This document shows positions 7,299 to 16,817 of a DNA stretch of 32,845 nt, piece by piece. Every line of letters starts with the position of its first letter. Within the stretch, counting starts at the first letter, position 1. The stretch lies in the NCBI GenBank assembly GCA_938074335.1, contig CALJEL010000037.1:1-32845 (forward strand), in the 5' to 3' direction. The position numbers were made by a program, and so were the translations under genes. This DNA is from an uncultured bacterium. Its GTDB lineage: Bacteria > Nitrospirota > Thermodesulfovibrionia > Thermodesulfovibrionales > CALJEL01. The notes beneath the pieces are model-generated. The model was not told where the DNA came from and ran no database searches. It was given only the letters and a program-made list of their open reading frames with translations.

Positions 7299-8033
7299 TT
7301 AAACCCCTTTCTCCAGCCGTTCTATAAGTGGTGCAGGTAGTCCTGCCTCTTTCATCTTTTTTTGTGTCTTTTTAAGATCATATTGCAGTCTTATAAACTC
7401 AATCTCTCTGCCATTAAAGATAACATAACAGGCCCTCGGGTCTCCATCCCTTGGCTGGCCTACACTTCCAGCATTTATGATATATCTGCAATTGTCTTTT
7501 AAGATAAAGGGATTATCTGTCCTGACTGTTAGTTCTCCTGAATCTGCTCTTTCTACAACAAAGGGATAATGGCTATGGCCTATAAAACATATCTTTTCAT
7601 TGAAATAATAAAAATTTATCTGGGCATCCCTTAATGTCAGGATGTAATGCCACTTCTCTGGTTCCCGAGGTGATGCATGTACTGAAAGTATATCGATCTC
7701 ATTGTGTTTATATCTTGAAACAAAAGGCAGATTTTTAAAAAATCTTTTTACCCTCTCACTTAAGACAGACCTTGTCCATACTATGGCCAGTCTTGCTATT
7801 TCATTGAAATACTCATCAAGCTCAGGCTCTATCACTGCCCTGTCGTGATTGCCTGCAATCATGGATATACATTCAGATTTAAGAATTTCAACAACAACTT
7901 CAGGATCAGGACCATAACCCACTGCATCTCCGAGAAAAATTATATTTTTAATCCCCCTCTTTTTAGTATCAGAAATTACAGCGCTTAAGGCCTCCAGATT
8001 GGCATGGATGTCTGAGAGCACGGCCATCATCAT
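7299..8033 (-). CDS. YfcE/MJ0936-type metallophosphoesterase
   Basis: A 244-residue calcineurin-like phosphoesterase with all the metal-binding blocks in order: AVLSDIHANLEAL (D-x-H), FLGDAVGYGPDP (GD), AGNHD, SVHASP, and GHSH near residue 150, then NAGSVGQPRDGD. Such proteins hydrolyse phosphodiesters or act on nucleotides; the substrate is not deducible here. The start overlaps the nusB stop by four bases (ATGA); three consecutive ATG codons (8033, 8030, 8027) make the exact start uncertain by two residues. Confidence 0.85.
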   Translation of the reverse strand: MMMAVLSDIHANLEALSAVISDTKKRGIKNIIFLGDAVGYGPDPEVVVEILKSECISMIAGNHDRAVIEPELDEYFNEIARLAIVWTRSVLSERVKRFFKNLPFVSRYKHNEIDILSVHASPREPEKWHYILTLRDAQINFYYFNEKICFIGHSHYPFVVERADSGELTVRTDNPFILKDNCRYIINAGSVGQPRDGDPRACYVIFNGREIEFIRLQYDLKKTQKKMKEAGLPAPLIERLEKGV

Positions 8034-8455
8034 GTCTTCTTAATGAGCTCAATCCTGACAGCCTTTGCAATCCTGTCAAGGATACCATTTATAAAAGAAG
8101 GAGAGTCCTGAGAGGCGTATCTCTTTGCTATCTCTATTGCCTCATTTATACTCACTGGAGCAGGTATATCAGGTCTGTAGAGGAGCTCATAGGTGGCAAG
8201 CCTCAGGATATTTCTATCAACTGCTGCCATCCTTTCCATGGACCAGTTTTCAGCCACTGAACTTATTGTCCTGTCAATTTCATTCAGGTGTTCAAGTGTC
8301 CCGTAAAAGATCTCTTCAGCAAAGGAACGGATATCATCAGGTTCCATCCTGATTGACCAGAAGTCCTGAAGGTCTTTTTTGTCAGGGACTCTTTGAGTAA
8401 AATCATATTGAAAGAGGAGCTGCAATGCGCATTCTCTTGCAGTTCTCCTCTTCAT
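8030..8455 (-). CDS. nusB: Transcription antitermination factor NusB
   Basis: A 141-residue all-helical protein matching NusB: RRTARECALQLLFQYDF at the N-terminus and MAAVDRNILRLATYELLYR, VSINEAIEIAKRYA and FINGILDRIA toward the C-terminus. NusB binds boxA RNA with NusE (ribosomal protein S10) to assist rRNA antitermination. It follows ribH by three bases; the ribH-nusB pairing is very common in bacteria. Confidence 0.95.
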   Translation of the reverse strand: MKRRTARECALQLLFQYDFTQRVPDKKDLQDFWSIRMEPDDIRSFAEEIFYGTLEHLNEIDRTISSVAENWSMERMAAVDRNILRLATYELLYRPDIPAPVSINEAIEIAKRYASQDSPSFINGILDRIAKAVRIELIKKT

Positions 8456-8458
8456 AAC

Positions 8459-8920
8459 CTAAATCTTTTTAAGGACCTGTGCCATCTCAATGGCTGCAAG
8501 TGCTGCATCCCATCCCTTGTTGCCTGCCTTTGAGCCTGCCCTCTCAATTGCCTGCTCTATGGTATCTGCTGTGATAACTCCAAAGGTAACAGGGATACCT
8601 GTTTCAAGACCTACCTGCGCAATACCCTTTGAGACCTCTGCTGCTACATATTCAAAATGGGGTGTAGCACCCCTTATTACTGTTCCAAGACATATAATGG
8701 CATTATAAGCATTTTTCTTAGCCATAATCCTTGCTATTAAAGGAATCTCAAAGGCGCCCGGAACCCTCACAACATCTATGTCCTTTTCATCTGCACCATG
8801 TCTTAAAAGACAATCCCTGGCACCCTCCAGAAGCCTTTCTGTAATAAAGTCATTGAACCTGCTAACCACCATACAAAATCTTAAGCCCTTTGCCTGAAGC
8901 TCACCCTCAATTATCTTCAT
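8459..8920 (-). CDS. ribH: 6,7-dimethyl-8-ribityllumazine synthase
   Basis: A 153-residue lumazine synthase condensing 5-amino-6-ribitylamino-uracil with 3,4-dihydroxy-2-butanone 4-phosphate. Motifs: [51 protein letters not shown] (substrate-binding His) and [17 protein letters not shown]. Standard length for the subunit of the icosahedral or pentameric enzyme. Lies 14 bp after ribBA with AGGAGGAG upstream. Confidence 0.96.
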   Translation of the reverse strand: MKIIEGELQAKGLRFCMVVSRFNDFITERLLEGARDCLLRHGADEKDIDVVRVPGAFEIPLIARIMAKKNAYNAIICLGTVIRGATPHFEYVAAEVSKGIAQVGLETGIPVTFGVITADTIEQAIERAGSKAGNKGWDAALAAIEMAQVLKKI

Positions 8921-8934
8921 AAGAAACTCCTCCT

Positions 8935-10143
8935 TTATACATTTTCAAGAAGATGGCCCAGCTTCTTTTTCTTTGTTTTAAGATAAATAAGGTTCTTTTC
9001 ATGGGGCTTGATCTCTATTGGCACCCTTTCGACCACCTTCAAACCATAACCCTCAAGCCCTACTATTTTCTTGGGATTGTTTGTCATCAGCTTCATATTC
9101 CTTACACCAAGGTCAACGAGTATCTGGGCACCTATGCCATAGTCCCTGAGGTCAGGTTTGAAGCCAAGCTGTATGTTTGCCTCTACCGTATCAAGTCCTT
9201 TATCCTGAAGCTCATAGGCCTTGAGTTTATTTTCAAGCCCTATGCCTCTTCCTTCCTGCCTCATGTAAAGGATAACGCCCTTACCTTCTTTTTCAACCAT
9301 CTCCATTGCCCTGTGAAGCTGTTCTCCGCAGTCACATCTTTTTGAATGAAAGACATCACCCGTAAGACATTCAGAATGAACCCTCACAAGCACAGGCTCA
9401 TCAGACCTGATCTGGCCTTTAACAAGGGCTATATGAAGGTTGGAATCCACATAGTTTGTATAACCGATCGCCACAAATTCACCGTGCTCAGTGGGAAGCT
9501 TTGTTACAGCTACCCTCTTTATCAGTCTTTCTGTCCTCATCCTGTATTTAATGAGGTCTTTAATGGTAACTATCTTTAGATTATGTCTCTTTGCGAATTC
9601 CATTAATTCTGGGACCCTCGCCATTGTCCCATCATCATTCATTATTTCACAGATAATACCAGCTGGATAGAGTCCTGCAAGCCTTGCGAGGTCAACAGAG
9701 CCTTCTGTATGACCCACCCTCTGGAGGACACCACCTGGTCTTGCCTTTAATGGAAAGACATGTCCTGGTCTTGCAAGGTCTTCAGGTTTTGTCCTCGGGT
9801 CTATGGCAGTAAGTATAGTCTTTGCCCTGTCATGAGCAGAGATCCCTGTAGTGACGCCCTTTTTTGCCTCTATGGATATGGTAAAGGCTGTTCCATAAGG
9901 TGAGGAGTTTTCATCAGTCATCATTGGAAGTTTGAGCTCCTCCACTCTTTCTGGCGTTAGACTCAGGCATATCAAACCCCTGCCATACTTTGCCATAAAG
10001 TTTATTGCCTCAGGGGTGACCTTTTCTGCGGCCATACAGAGATCACCCTCATTTTCTCTATCCTCATCATCAACAAGGATAATCATCCTTCCTTTTTGAA
10101 GCTCTTCTATTGCCTCATCAATTGTGTTGAATTTATACTCCAT
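8935..10143 (-). CDS. ribBA: Bifunctional 3,4-dihydroxy-2-butanone-4-phosphate synthase / GTP cyclohydrolase II
   Basis: A 402-residue fusion. The N-terminal RibB domain (about 1-200) has [11 protein letters not shown], the [10 protein letters not shown] block and [10 protein letters not shown], and makes dihydroxybutanone phosphate from ribulose 5-phosphate. The C-terminal RibA domain (about 205-402) has [12 protein letters not shown] and [10 protein letters not shown], whose three cysteines bind Zn2+, then [18 protein letters not shown] and [15 protein letters not shown]; it opens the GTP ring in the first riboflavin step. It sits between ribE and ribH. GGAGGT precedes the ATG. Confidence 0.96.
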   Translation of the reverse strand: MEYKFNTIDEAIEELQKGRMIILVDDEDRENEGDLCMAAEKVTPEAINFMAKYGRGLICLSLTPERVEELKLPMMTDENSSPYGTAFTISIEAKKGVTTGISAHDRAKTILTAIDPRTKPEDLARPGHVFPLKARPGGVLQRVGHTEGSVDLARLAGLYPAGIICEIMNDDGTMARVPELMEFAKRHNLKIVTIKDLIKYRMRTERLIKRVAVTKLPTEHGEFVAIGYTNYVDSNLHIALVKGQIRSDEPVLVRVHSECLTGDVFHSKRCDCGEQLHRAMEMVEKEGKGVILYMRQEGRGIGLENKLKAYELQDKGLDTVEANIQLGFKPDLRDYGIGAQILVDLGVRNMKLMTNNPKKIVGLEGYGLKVVERVPIEIKPHEKNLIYLKTKKKKLGHLLENV

Positions 10144-10153
10144 AATTTACCTC

Positions 10154-10777
10154 CTAATCAGCAAGACTCGAACCTGCCTTTTTTGTAGCCGATAAACCTT
10201 CAAGATATTGAATAACATACTTTCCTATTATATCAGCTTCAAGATTAACACTGTCACCAGGGCCCTTAAAACCCAGTGTTGTAATCTTGGCAGTGTGGGG
10301 GATAATAAGAAGGCTGAAGCGGTCTTTAAAGACCTCCACCACTGTAAGGCTTATACCATCAACAGCCACAGAGCCTTTTGGTACAAGGTATTTCATAAAA
10401 TCACCTGGTGCCAGGACCTCAAAGTATATAAAATCTTTCCTTTCCTGCCTTGTTTTGATTATGCCTGTGCAGTCCACATGACCTGTTACCAGATGACCAC
10501 CAAAAGAACTACCTGCCTTAAGTGCAGGTTCAATATTGACCCTCGCTCCTGGTGTAAGGTCTTTAAGGTTGGTTGCCCTCATCGTCTCCTCTGAAAGATC
10601 AAAACCCAGGACCCCATTTTTCTTATCCACTACTGTAAGGCAGACCCCATTTATTGCAATACTATCACCCATAGAGGCATCCTCTGAAACAGAGGTCTTA
10701 ACATAAAGGCTGCCCACCTTTCCTTTTTTTATGAAAGATATAACTGTTCCAAGCTCAATGACTATGCCTGTAAACAT
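10154..10777 (-). CDS. ribE: Riboflavin synthase, alpha subunit
   Basis: A 207-residue protein with the internal duplication of riboflavin synthase: MFTGIVIELGTV...INGVCLTVV in the first lumazine-binding domain and GHVDCTG...VDGISLTVV in the second. It dismutates two lumazine molecules to riboflavin. The ATG overlaps the preceding stop, so the riboflavin genes are read from upstream promoters of the lepA string; there is no leader space for an FMN riboswitch here. ribD is absent from the window. Confidence 0.95.
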   Translation of the reverse strand: MFTGIVIELGTVISFIKKGKVGSLYVKTSVSEDASMGDSIAINGVCLTVVDKKNGVLGFDLSEETMRATNLKDLTPGARVNIEPALKAGSSFGGHLVTGHVDCTGIIKTRQERKDFIYFEVLAPGDFMKYLVPKGSVAVDGISLTVVEVFKDRFSLLIIPHTAKITTLGFKGPGDSVNLEADIIGKYVIQYLEGLSATKKAGSSLAD

Positions 10778-11100
10778 TATCTACCAACTGTTATCTGAAA
10801 ATTATATGTTTGCTCATAGATGTCAAATAGATTTACTGTCTCTGTCCAGGATGTCTCAATCTCATATCTTCCCCTTGACCCGCCTATTGATACATCTGTT
10901 TCTGTAATTGGTATGCCAATCTCCTGAGCGTATTTCATAACCTCTGGAAGTATCTTTTCCTGCTGCACCTCAAACTTTGCCACCTCTTCCACTTTTGCCT
11001 TAAAACTGTAATACCTGTAATAGGGTTCTCCAAGCCTTACACCTGAATAGACAAGAAGTCCAAAAATAGCAAGGCATACAAGTACCTTGAATACCTTCAC
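10777..11100 (-). CDS. Small membrane-anchored protein between lepB and ribE (DUF4845-like)
   Basis: A 107-residue protein with one N-terminal membrane helix (VLVCLAIFGLLVYSGVRLG) and a soluble domain outside, including EVMKYAQEIGIPITETDVSI and a strand-rich end (RYEIETSWTETV...NFQITVGR). Placement directly after signal peptidase I resembles the DUF4845 proteins that follow lepB in many proteobacteria, but the sequence match cannot be judged by eye. It overlaps lepB by four bases and ribE by one base. Confidence 0.7.
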   Translation of the reverse strand: MKVFKVLVCLAIFGLLVYSGVRLGEPYYRYYSFKAKVEEVAKFEVQQEKILPEVMKYAQEIGIPITETDVSIGGSRGRYEIETSWTETVNLFDIYEQTYNFQITVGR

Positions 11101-11702
11101 TTTATAAGCCTCCCTATCCTTTTAAATCTTACCATATTCTTTTCACTATCCCACGACCAGTATATTATTAAGGCCTTACCCTTAACATCTTTAAGGTCCA
11201 CATATCCCCAGTAGCGGCTGTCATAACTCTGATCCCTGTTATCGCCCATAACAAAGAGTTTATTTTTAGGCACAATATAAGGACCAAAATTATCCCTCGG
11301 CTCAAAGGGATTTCTGTTCCTGTCTGTATGCTGTATATAAGGCTCACTGAGAGGCTGACCATTAACATAGACGACCTTATTTTTCTCCTCAACCACATCT
11401 CCCTCAACTGCGATAACCCTTTTTATGAAGTCCCTGCTCGGGTCTTCAGGATATTTGAATACTATAATATCACCCCTCTGGGGCTTTCTGATAACAAGGA
11501 TCCTCTTATCTGTAAAGGGTAATTTTATTCCATAGATAAATTTATTAACAAGGAGGTGGTCTCCCACAAGGAGGGTTGGTATCATTGAACCAGAAGGAAT
11601 CTTAAAGGCCTGAACAACATAAGCCCTTATTACAAGGGCAATCAATAGTGCTGTTATTATAGCCTCAAGATATTCCCTGAGGATCTGTTTCTTTGTCTTC
11701 AT
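11097..11702 (-). CDS. lepB: Signal peptidase I
   Basis: A 201-residue S26 serine protease that removes signal peptides at the outer face of the inner membrane. One N-terminal membrane helix (AIITALLIALVIRAYVVQAF) is followed by box B KIPSGSMIPTLLVGDHLLVNK (catalytic Ser), box D RDFIKRVIAVEGDVV (catalytic Lys) and box E MGDNRDQSYDSRYWG. Single-helix short form, as in many non-enteric bacteria. It follows lepA by one base, the classic lepA-lepB pairing. Confidence 0.95.
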   Translation of the reverse strand: MKTKKQILREYLEAIITALLIALVIRAYVVQAFKIPSGSMIPTLLVGDHLLVNKFIYGIKLPFTDKRILVIRKPQRGDIIVFKYPEDPSRDFIKRVIAVEGDVVEEKNKVVYVNGQPLSEPYIQHTDRNRNPFEPRDNFGPYIVPKNKLFVMGDNRDQSYDSRYWGYVDLKDVKGKALIIYWSWDSEKNMVRFKRIGRLIK

Positions 11703-11703
11703 T

Positions 11704-13500
11704 TTATCCCTCCACCTTCAGAACTGATAAAAAGGCTTCCTGCGGGACCTCTACCCTTCCAACCTGCTTCATCCTCTTTTTACCCTCCTTCTGTTTTTCA
11801 AGGAGCTTCTTCTTCCTTGTAACATCCCCGCCGTAACACTTTGCAAGGACATTCTTTCTCAAAGGTTTTATGGATTCTCTTGCTATAATTCTGCTTCCAA
11901 TGGCAGCCTGAATAATAACTTCAAAGAGCTGCCTTGGAATAGCCTGCCTTAATCTTTCCACTATCTGGCGTCCTCTATAATAAGCCCTGTCCTTATGGAT
12001 AATCAAGGATAAGGCATCAACCATTTCTCCATTAAGTAATATATCTAACTTCACAAGTTCTGATGGTCTGTATCCTATAAACTCATAATCCATGGAGGCA
12101 TATCCCCTTGAAAGGGATTTGAGCTTATCATAGAAATCCCAGAGTATCTCATTTAAGGGCATCTCGTAGACAACCATTATCCTGTCTTTTCCAATATAAT
12201 GGAATTCCTTCTGCTCACCTCTCTTTTCCTTACAAAGTTCCAATATGGGTCCTATAAACTCCTGAGGCATAAAGATTGTGACCTTCACAAAGGGTTCTTC
12301 AATCATATTATACCTCTGAGGGAGTTTTGAAGGATTATCTATATAGAAGACCCTTGTCTGCTCGTCCGTTACCCTGTAAATAACAGTAGGTGCTGTACTT
12401 ATAAGAGAGAGACTGAATTCCCTTTCAAGTCTCTCTTTTATTATCTCCATATGAAGTAAGCCAAGAAATCCACACCTGAAACCAAAACCAAGGGCACTTG
12501 ATGACTCAGGTTCAAAGACAAAGGATGAGTCATTCAGTCTCATCTTAAGAAGGGCATCCTTTAGAATTTCATACTGCTCTGAGTCAGTGGGATATAGTCC
12601 GCAGAAGACCATTGGCTTTATTTCTTTAAAGCCAGGAAGAGGGCTTTCAGCTGGCCTTAATGCCTCTGTAATGGTGTCACCTATCCTTGTGTCAGAGACA
12701 TTCTTTATACCAGCAATTACATAACCGACCTCTCCTGCCACAAGCTCATCTGTTTCTTTCATCTTTGGAGTAAGGATACCAAGAGATGAGACCTCAAAGT
12801 CCTTATTGTTTGACATGAGCCTGATCTTCATCCCCTTTCTTAAAGAGCCCTCAAAGACCCTTACTATTACTATCACGCCCTGATAATTGTCATACCATGA
12901 ATCAAAGATAAGGGCCCTTAAGGGTAAACTTTTATCACCTCTGGGAGGTGGTATCCTTTTAACTATTGCCTCTAATATCTCCTCTGTACCGATTCCCTCT
13001 TTTGCAGAGGCAAGTATTGCCTCTGTACAATCAATGGCAAGTGTGTCCTCTATCTCCCTTTTTACCTTTTCAGGTTCTGCTGATGGAAGGTCTATCTTAT
13101 TTATAACAGGTATTATCTCAAGATTATTTTCCATGGCAAGATAGGCATTTGCAATTGTCTGTGCCTCTACACCCTGAGTTGCATCAACAACAAGAAGGCA
13201 TCCCTCGCAGGCAGCGAGACTCCTTGAGACCTCATAGGAGAAATCCACATGCCCTGGTGTATCAATCAGATTCAGTATATAATCCTTGCCATCCCTTGCC
13301 TTATAATTAAGTGTTGCTGTATGGGCCTTTATTGTAATGCCCCTTTCCCTCTCGAGGTCCATGGAATCAAGGACCTGCTCAACCATTGACCTCTTGGGAA
13401 TAGCCCCTGTGAACTCAAGAAGCCTGTCAGCAAGGGTTGATTTACCGTGGTCTATATGGGCAATTATGGAAAAATTTCTAATTAATTCTCTCTTATCCAT
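11704..13500 (-). CDS. lepA: Elongation factor 4 (LepA), ribosome-associated GTPase
   Basis: A 598-residue translational GTPase. G1 is [21 protein letters not shown], the switch region [14 protein letters not shown] is followed by [12 protein letters not shown] (G3) and NKIDLP (G4). The C-terminal LepA-specific domain ends with [20 protein letters not shown]. It binds stalled or assembling ribosomes and can back-translocate tRNAs. It overlaps the ROK kinase by eight bases. Confidence 0.97.
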   Translation of the reverse strand: MDKRELIRNFSIIAHIDHGKSTLADRLLEFTGAIPKRSMVEQVLDSMDLERERGITIKAHTATLNYKARDGKDYILNLIDTPGHVDFSYEVSRSLAACEGCLLVVDATQGVEAQTIANAYLAMENNLEIIPVINKIDLPSAEPEKVKREIEDTLAIDCTEAILASAKEGIGTEEILEAIVKRIPPPRGDKSLPLRALIFDSWYDNYQGVIVIVRVFEGSLRKGMKIRLMSNNKDFEVSSLGILTPKMKETDELVAGEVGYVIAGIKNVSDTRIGDTITEALRPAESPLPGFKEIKPMVFCGLYPTDSEQYEILKDALLKMRLNDSSFVFEPESSSALGFGFRCGFLGLLHMEIIKERLEREFSLSLISTAPTVIYRVTDEQTRVFYIDNPSKLPQRYNMIEEPFVKVTIFMPQEFIGPILELCKEKRGEQKEFHYIGKDRIMVVYEMPLNEILWDFYDKLKSLSRGYASMDYEFIGYRPSELVKLDILLNGEMVDALSLIIHKDRAYYRGRQIVERLRQAIPRQLFEVIIQAAIGSRIIARESIKPLRKNVLAKCYGGDVTRKKKLLEKQKEGKKRMKQVGRVEVPQEAFLSVLKVEG

Positions 13501-14458
13501 TTATCAAAGCTAATCTCGCTGCTCCAATAAGCCCTCCGTCATCACCAAGTTGAGAAGGAATAATCTTAACACTATCAAAGAGCTCCTTAAAGGCCCTCTT
13601 CTGGGCTTCCTTTATAGCCTCCTGCACATAGATATTCCACATACCTGTAAGACCACCTGCCAGGATTATTGCCTGAGGGCTGAAGATATTTATTATATTG
13701 GCTATGCCAATACCCAGATACCTTCCTGCATCCTTTAAAAGTTCCCTGGAAAAGGCATCACCATCAAGGGCCATTTCATAAATAATCTCAGGGCTGACCT
13801 TGTAGGCATTTCCTTCACAGCAAGACCTGAGTCTTGTATCCGTGCCGGCCATAATTCCCTGAATTGCCCTGTCCACAATAGCCCTTCCAGAGGCATAGAG
13901 TTCAAGACAGCCAACATTTCCACACAGGCAGGCATCACCATTTGCAACAATAGTCATATGCCCTATCTCAGCAGCAATAGGTGCAAGCATGCTATTACAG
14001 ACGACTCCACCCCCTATTCCTGTGCCAAGGGTCATAAGAACAAAATGTTTATATTCCCTTCCAGCACCAAGCCAGGCCTCACCAAGGGCAGCAGCATTTG
14101 CATCATTTTCAATAACCACCTTTGAAATGCCAGTTTCTTTTCTGACAAACTCCCTCAGATCAATACCCTCAATGGATGAAATATTTGGAGATTTAAACAC
14201 GCCTGTTTTTGCATTATTCAATACACCTGCAACGGCTATACCGATGGCATTAATATCAGGCCTGTGAAAATTATCAATTAAATCCTTTAATATTTTAAGA
14301 GGAGCACTCCCTGTGGATTCTTTTACCTTTTCCTTAATAACACCATCTTCTCCAACAATTGCCACCCTTATATTTGTACCTCCAAGATCAACAGCAAGGA
14401 CAGATGTGTGACGCATATCTGATGTTTGAACCTCCCTTTGAACTTTTTTAACTGGCAT
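13493..14458 (-). CDS. ROK-family sugar kinase (glucokinase-like)
   Basis: A 321-residue ROK protein without the N-terminal helix-turn-helix of the repressor members, so a kinase rather than a regulator. Motifs: [18 protein letters not shown] (phosphate 1), [15 protein letters not shown] with the catalytic Asp, [12 protein letters not shown] (phosphate 2), the ROK zinc motif [15 protein letters not shown], and LAGGLTG. Probably glucokinase or N-acylhexosamine kinase; substrate not certain. It is the first gene of the lepA string, with AAGGAG eight bases before the ATG. Confidence 0.88.
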   Translation of the reverse strand: MPVKKVQREVQTSDMRHTSVLAVDLGGTNIRVAIVGEDGVIKEKVKESTGSAPLKILKDLIDNFHRPDINAIGIAVAGVLNNAKTGVFKSPNISSIEGIDLREFVRKETGISKVVIENDANAAALGEAWLGAGREYKHFVLMTLGTGIGGGVVCNSMLAPIAAEIGHMTIVANGDACLCGNVGCLELYASGRAIVDRAIQGIMAGTDTRLRSCCEGNAYKVSPEIIYEMALDGDAFSRELLKDAGRYLGIGIANIINIFSPQAIILAGGLTGMWNIYVQEAIKEAQKRAFKELFDSVKIIPSQLGDDGGLIGAARLALING

Positions 14459-14584
14459 CTTCTCTCCTTAATAAATAGATTTAAATTGTAGCAGAGAAAT
14501 TGTGGCATAATCTGAAAAGATCTCTGCAGCAATTAATTTTATCATACCGGAATGATAGGAGTAAATATTTTTGAATAATGTTTG

Positions 14585-14753
14585 AACTGCTGATGAAGTA
14601 GTGCGGTATGAATGCCTTTATAGCCACACCTTTGTAGTTGCGACAGTGCGACCGACTCATCCCTTAACCACTTCACCTATAAAATTCCTTCACCTACGAG
14701 GTGACTGGTGTGAGGCATACCGCATTATTTAAAATATATTTCTATCGGCAGGT
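14585..14753. repeat. Dispersed intergenic repeat, copy 1 (MITE-like)
   Basis: The left end AACTGCTGAT (14585-14594) is mirrored at the right by ATCGGCAGGTT (14744-14754). Inside, TGCGGTATG (14602-14610) pairs perfectly with CATACCGCA (14716-14724), and further nested arms exist (CACCT..TGTAG with CTACGAGGTG). AATGCCTTTATAG (14611-14623) occurs again in reverse orientation at 28405-28417 at the same distance from an AACTGCTGATAG end. No coding potential. Confidence 0.5.
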
Positions 14754-14816
14754 TTTATCTCTAATTCTCAGACAGGAGTAGCATGGTATGCTAGTATAGT
14801 GGAGGTGATTATTTTC

Positions 14817-14855
14817 AGCGGCTCTTCCACCTCAGGAAGAGCCGCTCTTTTTGTT
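14817..14855 (+). terminator. Strong 12-bp hairpin behind dsrP
   Basis: AGCGGCTCTTCC (14817-14828) pairs perfectly with GGAAGAGCCGCT (14835-14846) around ACCTCA. The T run (CTTTTTGTT) lies on the plus-strand side, so as an intrinsic terminator it would best stop plus-strand transcripts. It also ends 14 bases past the dsrP stop and may still terminate or stabilise the dsr mRNA. Confidence 0.6.
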
Positions 14856-14860
14856 AATCT

Positions 14861-16030
14861 TTAATGATGTGCTGATTCTCCAACCTCTTGCTTTACTGTG
14901 GTGGCAATCTTGTATAAAATTGTCAGTATCAGAAATCCTGTTGCCCATACGCCTATAGTGATTATTGTTTCAGGGGCTGTTGGCCAGTATTCAAATACCT
15001 TTTCGAAGGGATTCGGAACAAAACCACCTATTATAAGACCAAAGCCCTTTTCTATCCATAGTGAGATGAAGACTGCAGCAGATGCAACTGCAAGTGTCCT
15101 CTCATTCTTCCTTGTGGCAGGATTAAGTAGAAGTATCAGAGAGAATATAGCAAGTATGGCAGATGTCCACATGAGAGGAACAAGCCTTCCATGACCTTCC
15201 AGGCCTGTAAATAGATATTTGAATGGATGCTGATGACCCGGGATACCGCTGTAGAATGCGGTGAAAAGTTCAAGGCACATGAAGAATACATTTGTAAGCA
15301 TGAAATATGTGACTATCTTTCCAAGGGCCTGAATTGCCTCTTTGCCAGGGTCAAACTTTGTGTATCTCCTGATTATCATTGCAAGGATTATTAATAAGGC
15401 TGGTCCAGATGAGAAGGCTGATGCCAGGAATCGGGCAGCCATTATAGCAGTGAGCCAGAAATGTCTTCCGGGAAGCCCTGCGTAAATAAATGCCGTGACT
15501 GTATGTATTGAGGGTGCCCAGATGATGGATAGATAGATAAAAGGTTTTATCCATTTTGGCGGCGCTATCTCTTTCTTTTCGGCATGAAGGACTGTCCATC
15601 CAACAAGGAGGTTAAGAAACAAGTAGCCACCAAGGACCACAGAATCCCAGAAGAGAACAGATCTTGGTGTTGGATGAAGAAGGACATTCAGTATTCTCGT
15701 GGGCTGGCCCATATCAACAAAGATAAAGAGCATGCACATTATAACTGATGGTATGGCGAGAAATTCACCGAGTATGGTTATCCTTCCAAAGACCTTGTAG
15801 TTATGAAGATAATAGGGAAGCACCACCATAACAGCAGAAGCAGCAACTCCAACAAGGAAGGTAAACTGCCCTATGTACAGACCCCAGGATACATCCCTGC
15901 TTAAACCAGTGAGTCCTAATCCAAACTGAAACTGTTTGAGGTAATAAAGGGTACCTATCCCTGATATAGCAGCAAGTATAATAAGCCATGTCCAGTATCT
16001 TTTGCTTCCTTCAAGGGCCTTTTCAAACAT
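14861..16030 (-). CDS. dsrP: DsrP, NrfD-type membrane subunit of DsrMKJOP
   Basis: A 389-residue integral membrane protein of the NrfD/PsrC family with about ten helices (e.g. FTFLVGVAASAVMVVLPYYL, LFLNLLVGWTV, TYFMLTNVFFMCLELF, LIIGGFVPNPFEKVFEYWP). With DsrO it is thought to exchange electrons between the menaquinone pool and the periplasmic side of the complex. The ATG at 16030 overlaps the dsrO stop by eight bases and has AGGAGGTAGTGAAA before it; a GTG at 16036 is too close to that site. Last gene of the dsr transcript. Confidence 0.92.
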   Translation of the reverse strand: MFEKALEGSKRYWTWLIILAAISGIGTLYYLKQFQFGLGLTGLSRDVSWGLYIGQFTFLVGVAASAVMVVLPYYLHNYKVFGRITILGEFLAIPSVIMCMLFIFVDMGQPTRILNVLLHPTPRSVLFWDSVVLGGYLFLNLLVGWTVLHAEKKEIAPPKWIKPFIYLSIIWAPSIHTVTAFIYAGLPGRHFWLTAIMAARFLASAFSSGPALLIILAMIIRRYTKFDPGKEAIQALGKIVTYFMLTNVFFMCLELFTAFYSGIPGHQHPFKYLFTGLEGHGRLVPLMWTSAILAIFSLILLLNPATRKNERTLAVASAAVFISLWIEKGFGLIIGGFVPNPFEKVFEYWPTAPETIITIGVWATGFLILTILYKIATTVKQEVGESAHH

Positions 16031-16817
16031 TTTCACTACCTCCTATTATGTAGAAGACACTGGGCTGTGTTCCCAGTTCTGCCTTCCTCCTTATAGTGAA
16101 ATCCTTTCTTAATACCTGCCTTACCTCTGAATCAGGATCCATAAGATCTCCAAATATCAAGGCACCATTTGACTCCTCCACGCAGGCAGGTTTCAAACCC
16201 TTTGCAAGCCGTTCGGTGCAGAAATTGCATTTTTCCACAACGCCCTTTGTCCTCGTAGGAAATTCATTGTTTGTTTTTTTGATAAATGGTCTTGGGTCTC
16301 TCCAGTTAAAACTCCTTGCTCCATATGGGCAGGCTGCCATGCAGAACCTGCAACCAATGCACCTGTGATAGTCCTGCTGGGTGATACCATCTGGGCTCTT
16401 AAATGTGGCCTTCACAGGACAGACCCTCACGCAGGGAGGATTTGCACAATGATTACACAAGAGTGGAATGGGCTTTTTCTCAAGCCATTCTGGCATAAAT
16501 TCATGTTCCTGACCAGGAAAGCTATGCTCATAAGTATCTGTCCAGAGCCATTTTATCTCATCCTTTGGGTTACCAAAATCAGGGACATTATGCACACTGT
16601 GACAGGCATTTATTATCCTTCTGTAATCCTCTTCTGTCTTGAATTTTCTTAAATCCACAATCATTGCCCATCTCTTGGCATTAAGGGCCTTTGCGTCTTT
16701 TGAAAATTGGGCTGCAATAGCCTCCTCAGTAACCCTCTCAAAAAGACCGAGGCCAGCGAGTCCGAGGATAGTTCCTGTACCTGTAAGCTTAAGAAAATCT
16801 CTTCTGTTCATTTTCAT
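16023..16817 (-). CDS. dsrO: DsrO, periplasmic iron-sulfur subunit of DsrMKJOP
   Basis: A 264-residue ferredoxin-like protein with a Tat signal (NRRDFLKLTGTGTILGLAGLG). Cysteine groups are CNHCANPPCVRVCP, CIGCRFCMAACPYGA and CNFC plus PACVEE, matching the NrfC/DsrO family. In the last group the position usually filled by a second Cys (C-V-E-x-C-P) reads C-V-E-E-S-N, so one cluster ligand seems to be missing or supplied elsewhere. Start: ATG 16817 overlaps the dsrJ stop (ATGA) behind GGAGGGCC; an upstream in-frame start at 16862 would bury the Tat signal. Confidence 0.92.
   Translation of the reverse strand: MKMNRRDFLKLTGTGTILGLAGLGLFERVTEEAIAAQFSKDAKALNAKRWAMIVDLRKFKTEEDYRRIINACHSVHNVPDFGNPKDEIKWLWTDTYEHSFPGQEHEFMPEWLEKKPIPLLCNHCANPPCVRVCPVKATFKSPDGITQQDYHRCIGCRFCMAACPYGARSFNWRDPRPFIKKTNNEFPTRTKGVVEKCNFCTERLAKGLKPACVEESNGALIFGDLMDPDSEVRQVLRKDFTIRRKAELGTQPSVFYIIGGSENV

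Larger units (their letters stand above)
14459..14860. other. 402-bp intergenic region between divergent-ended ROK and dsrP
   Basis: On the minus strand it holds the promoter region of the ROK-lepA string (a possible -10 TACAAT near 14485-14490), a copy of the dispersed intergenic repeat (14585-14753) and the hairpin behind dsrP (14817-14846). No gene is supported. Confidence 0.6.

Noticed and set aside
10143-10800. FMN riboswitch before the riboflavin genes
   Set aside because: ribE overlaps the preceding stop by one base and ribBA follows by ten bases, leaving no leader; no RFN-type motif was seen.
14805-14864. Tiny plus-strand frame starting GTG after GGAG near 14805
   Set aside because: The Shine-Dalgarno touches the start codon, and the frame is simply the two arms of the hairpin.
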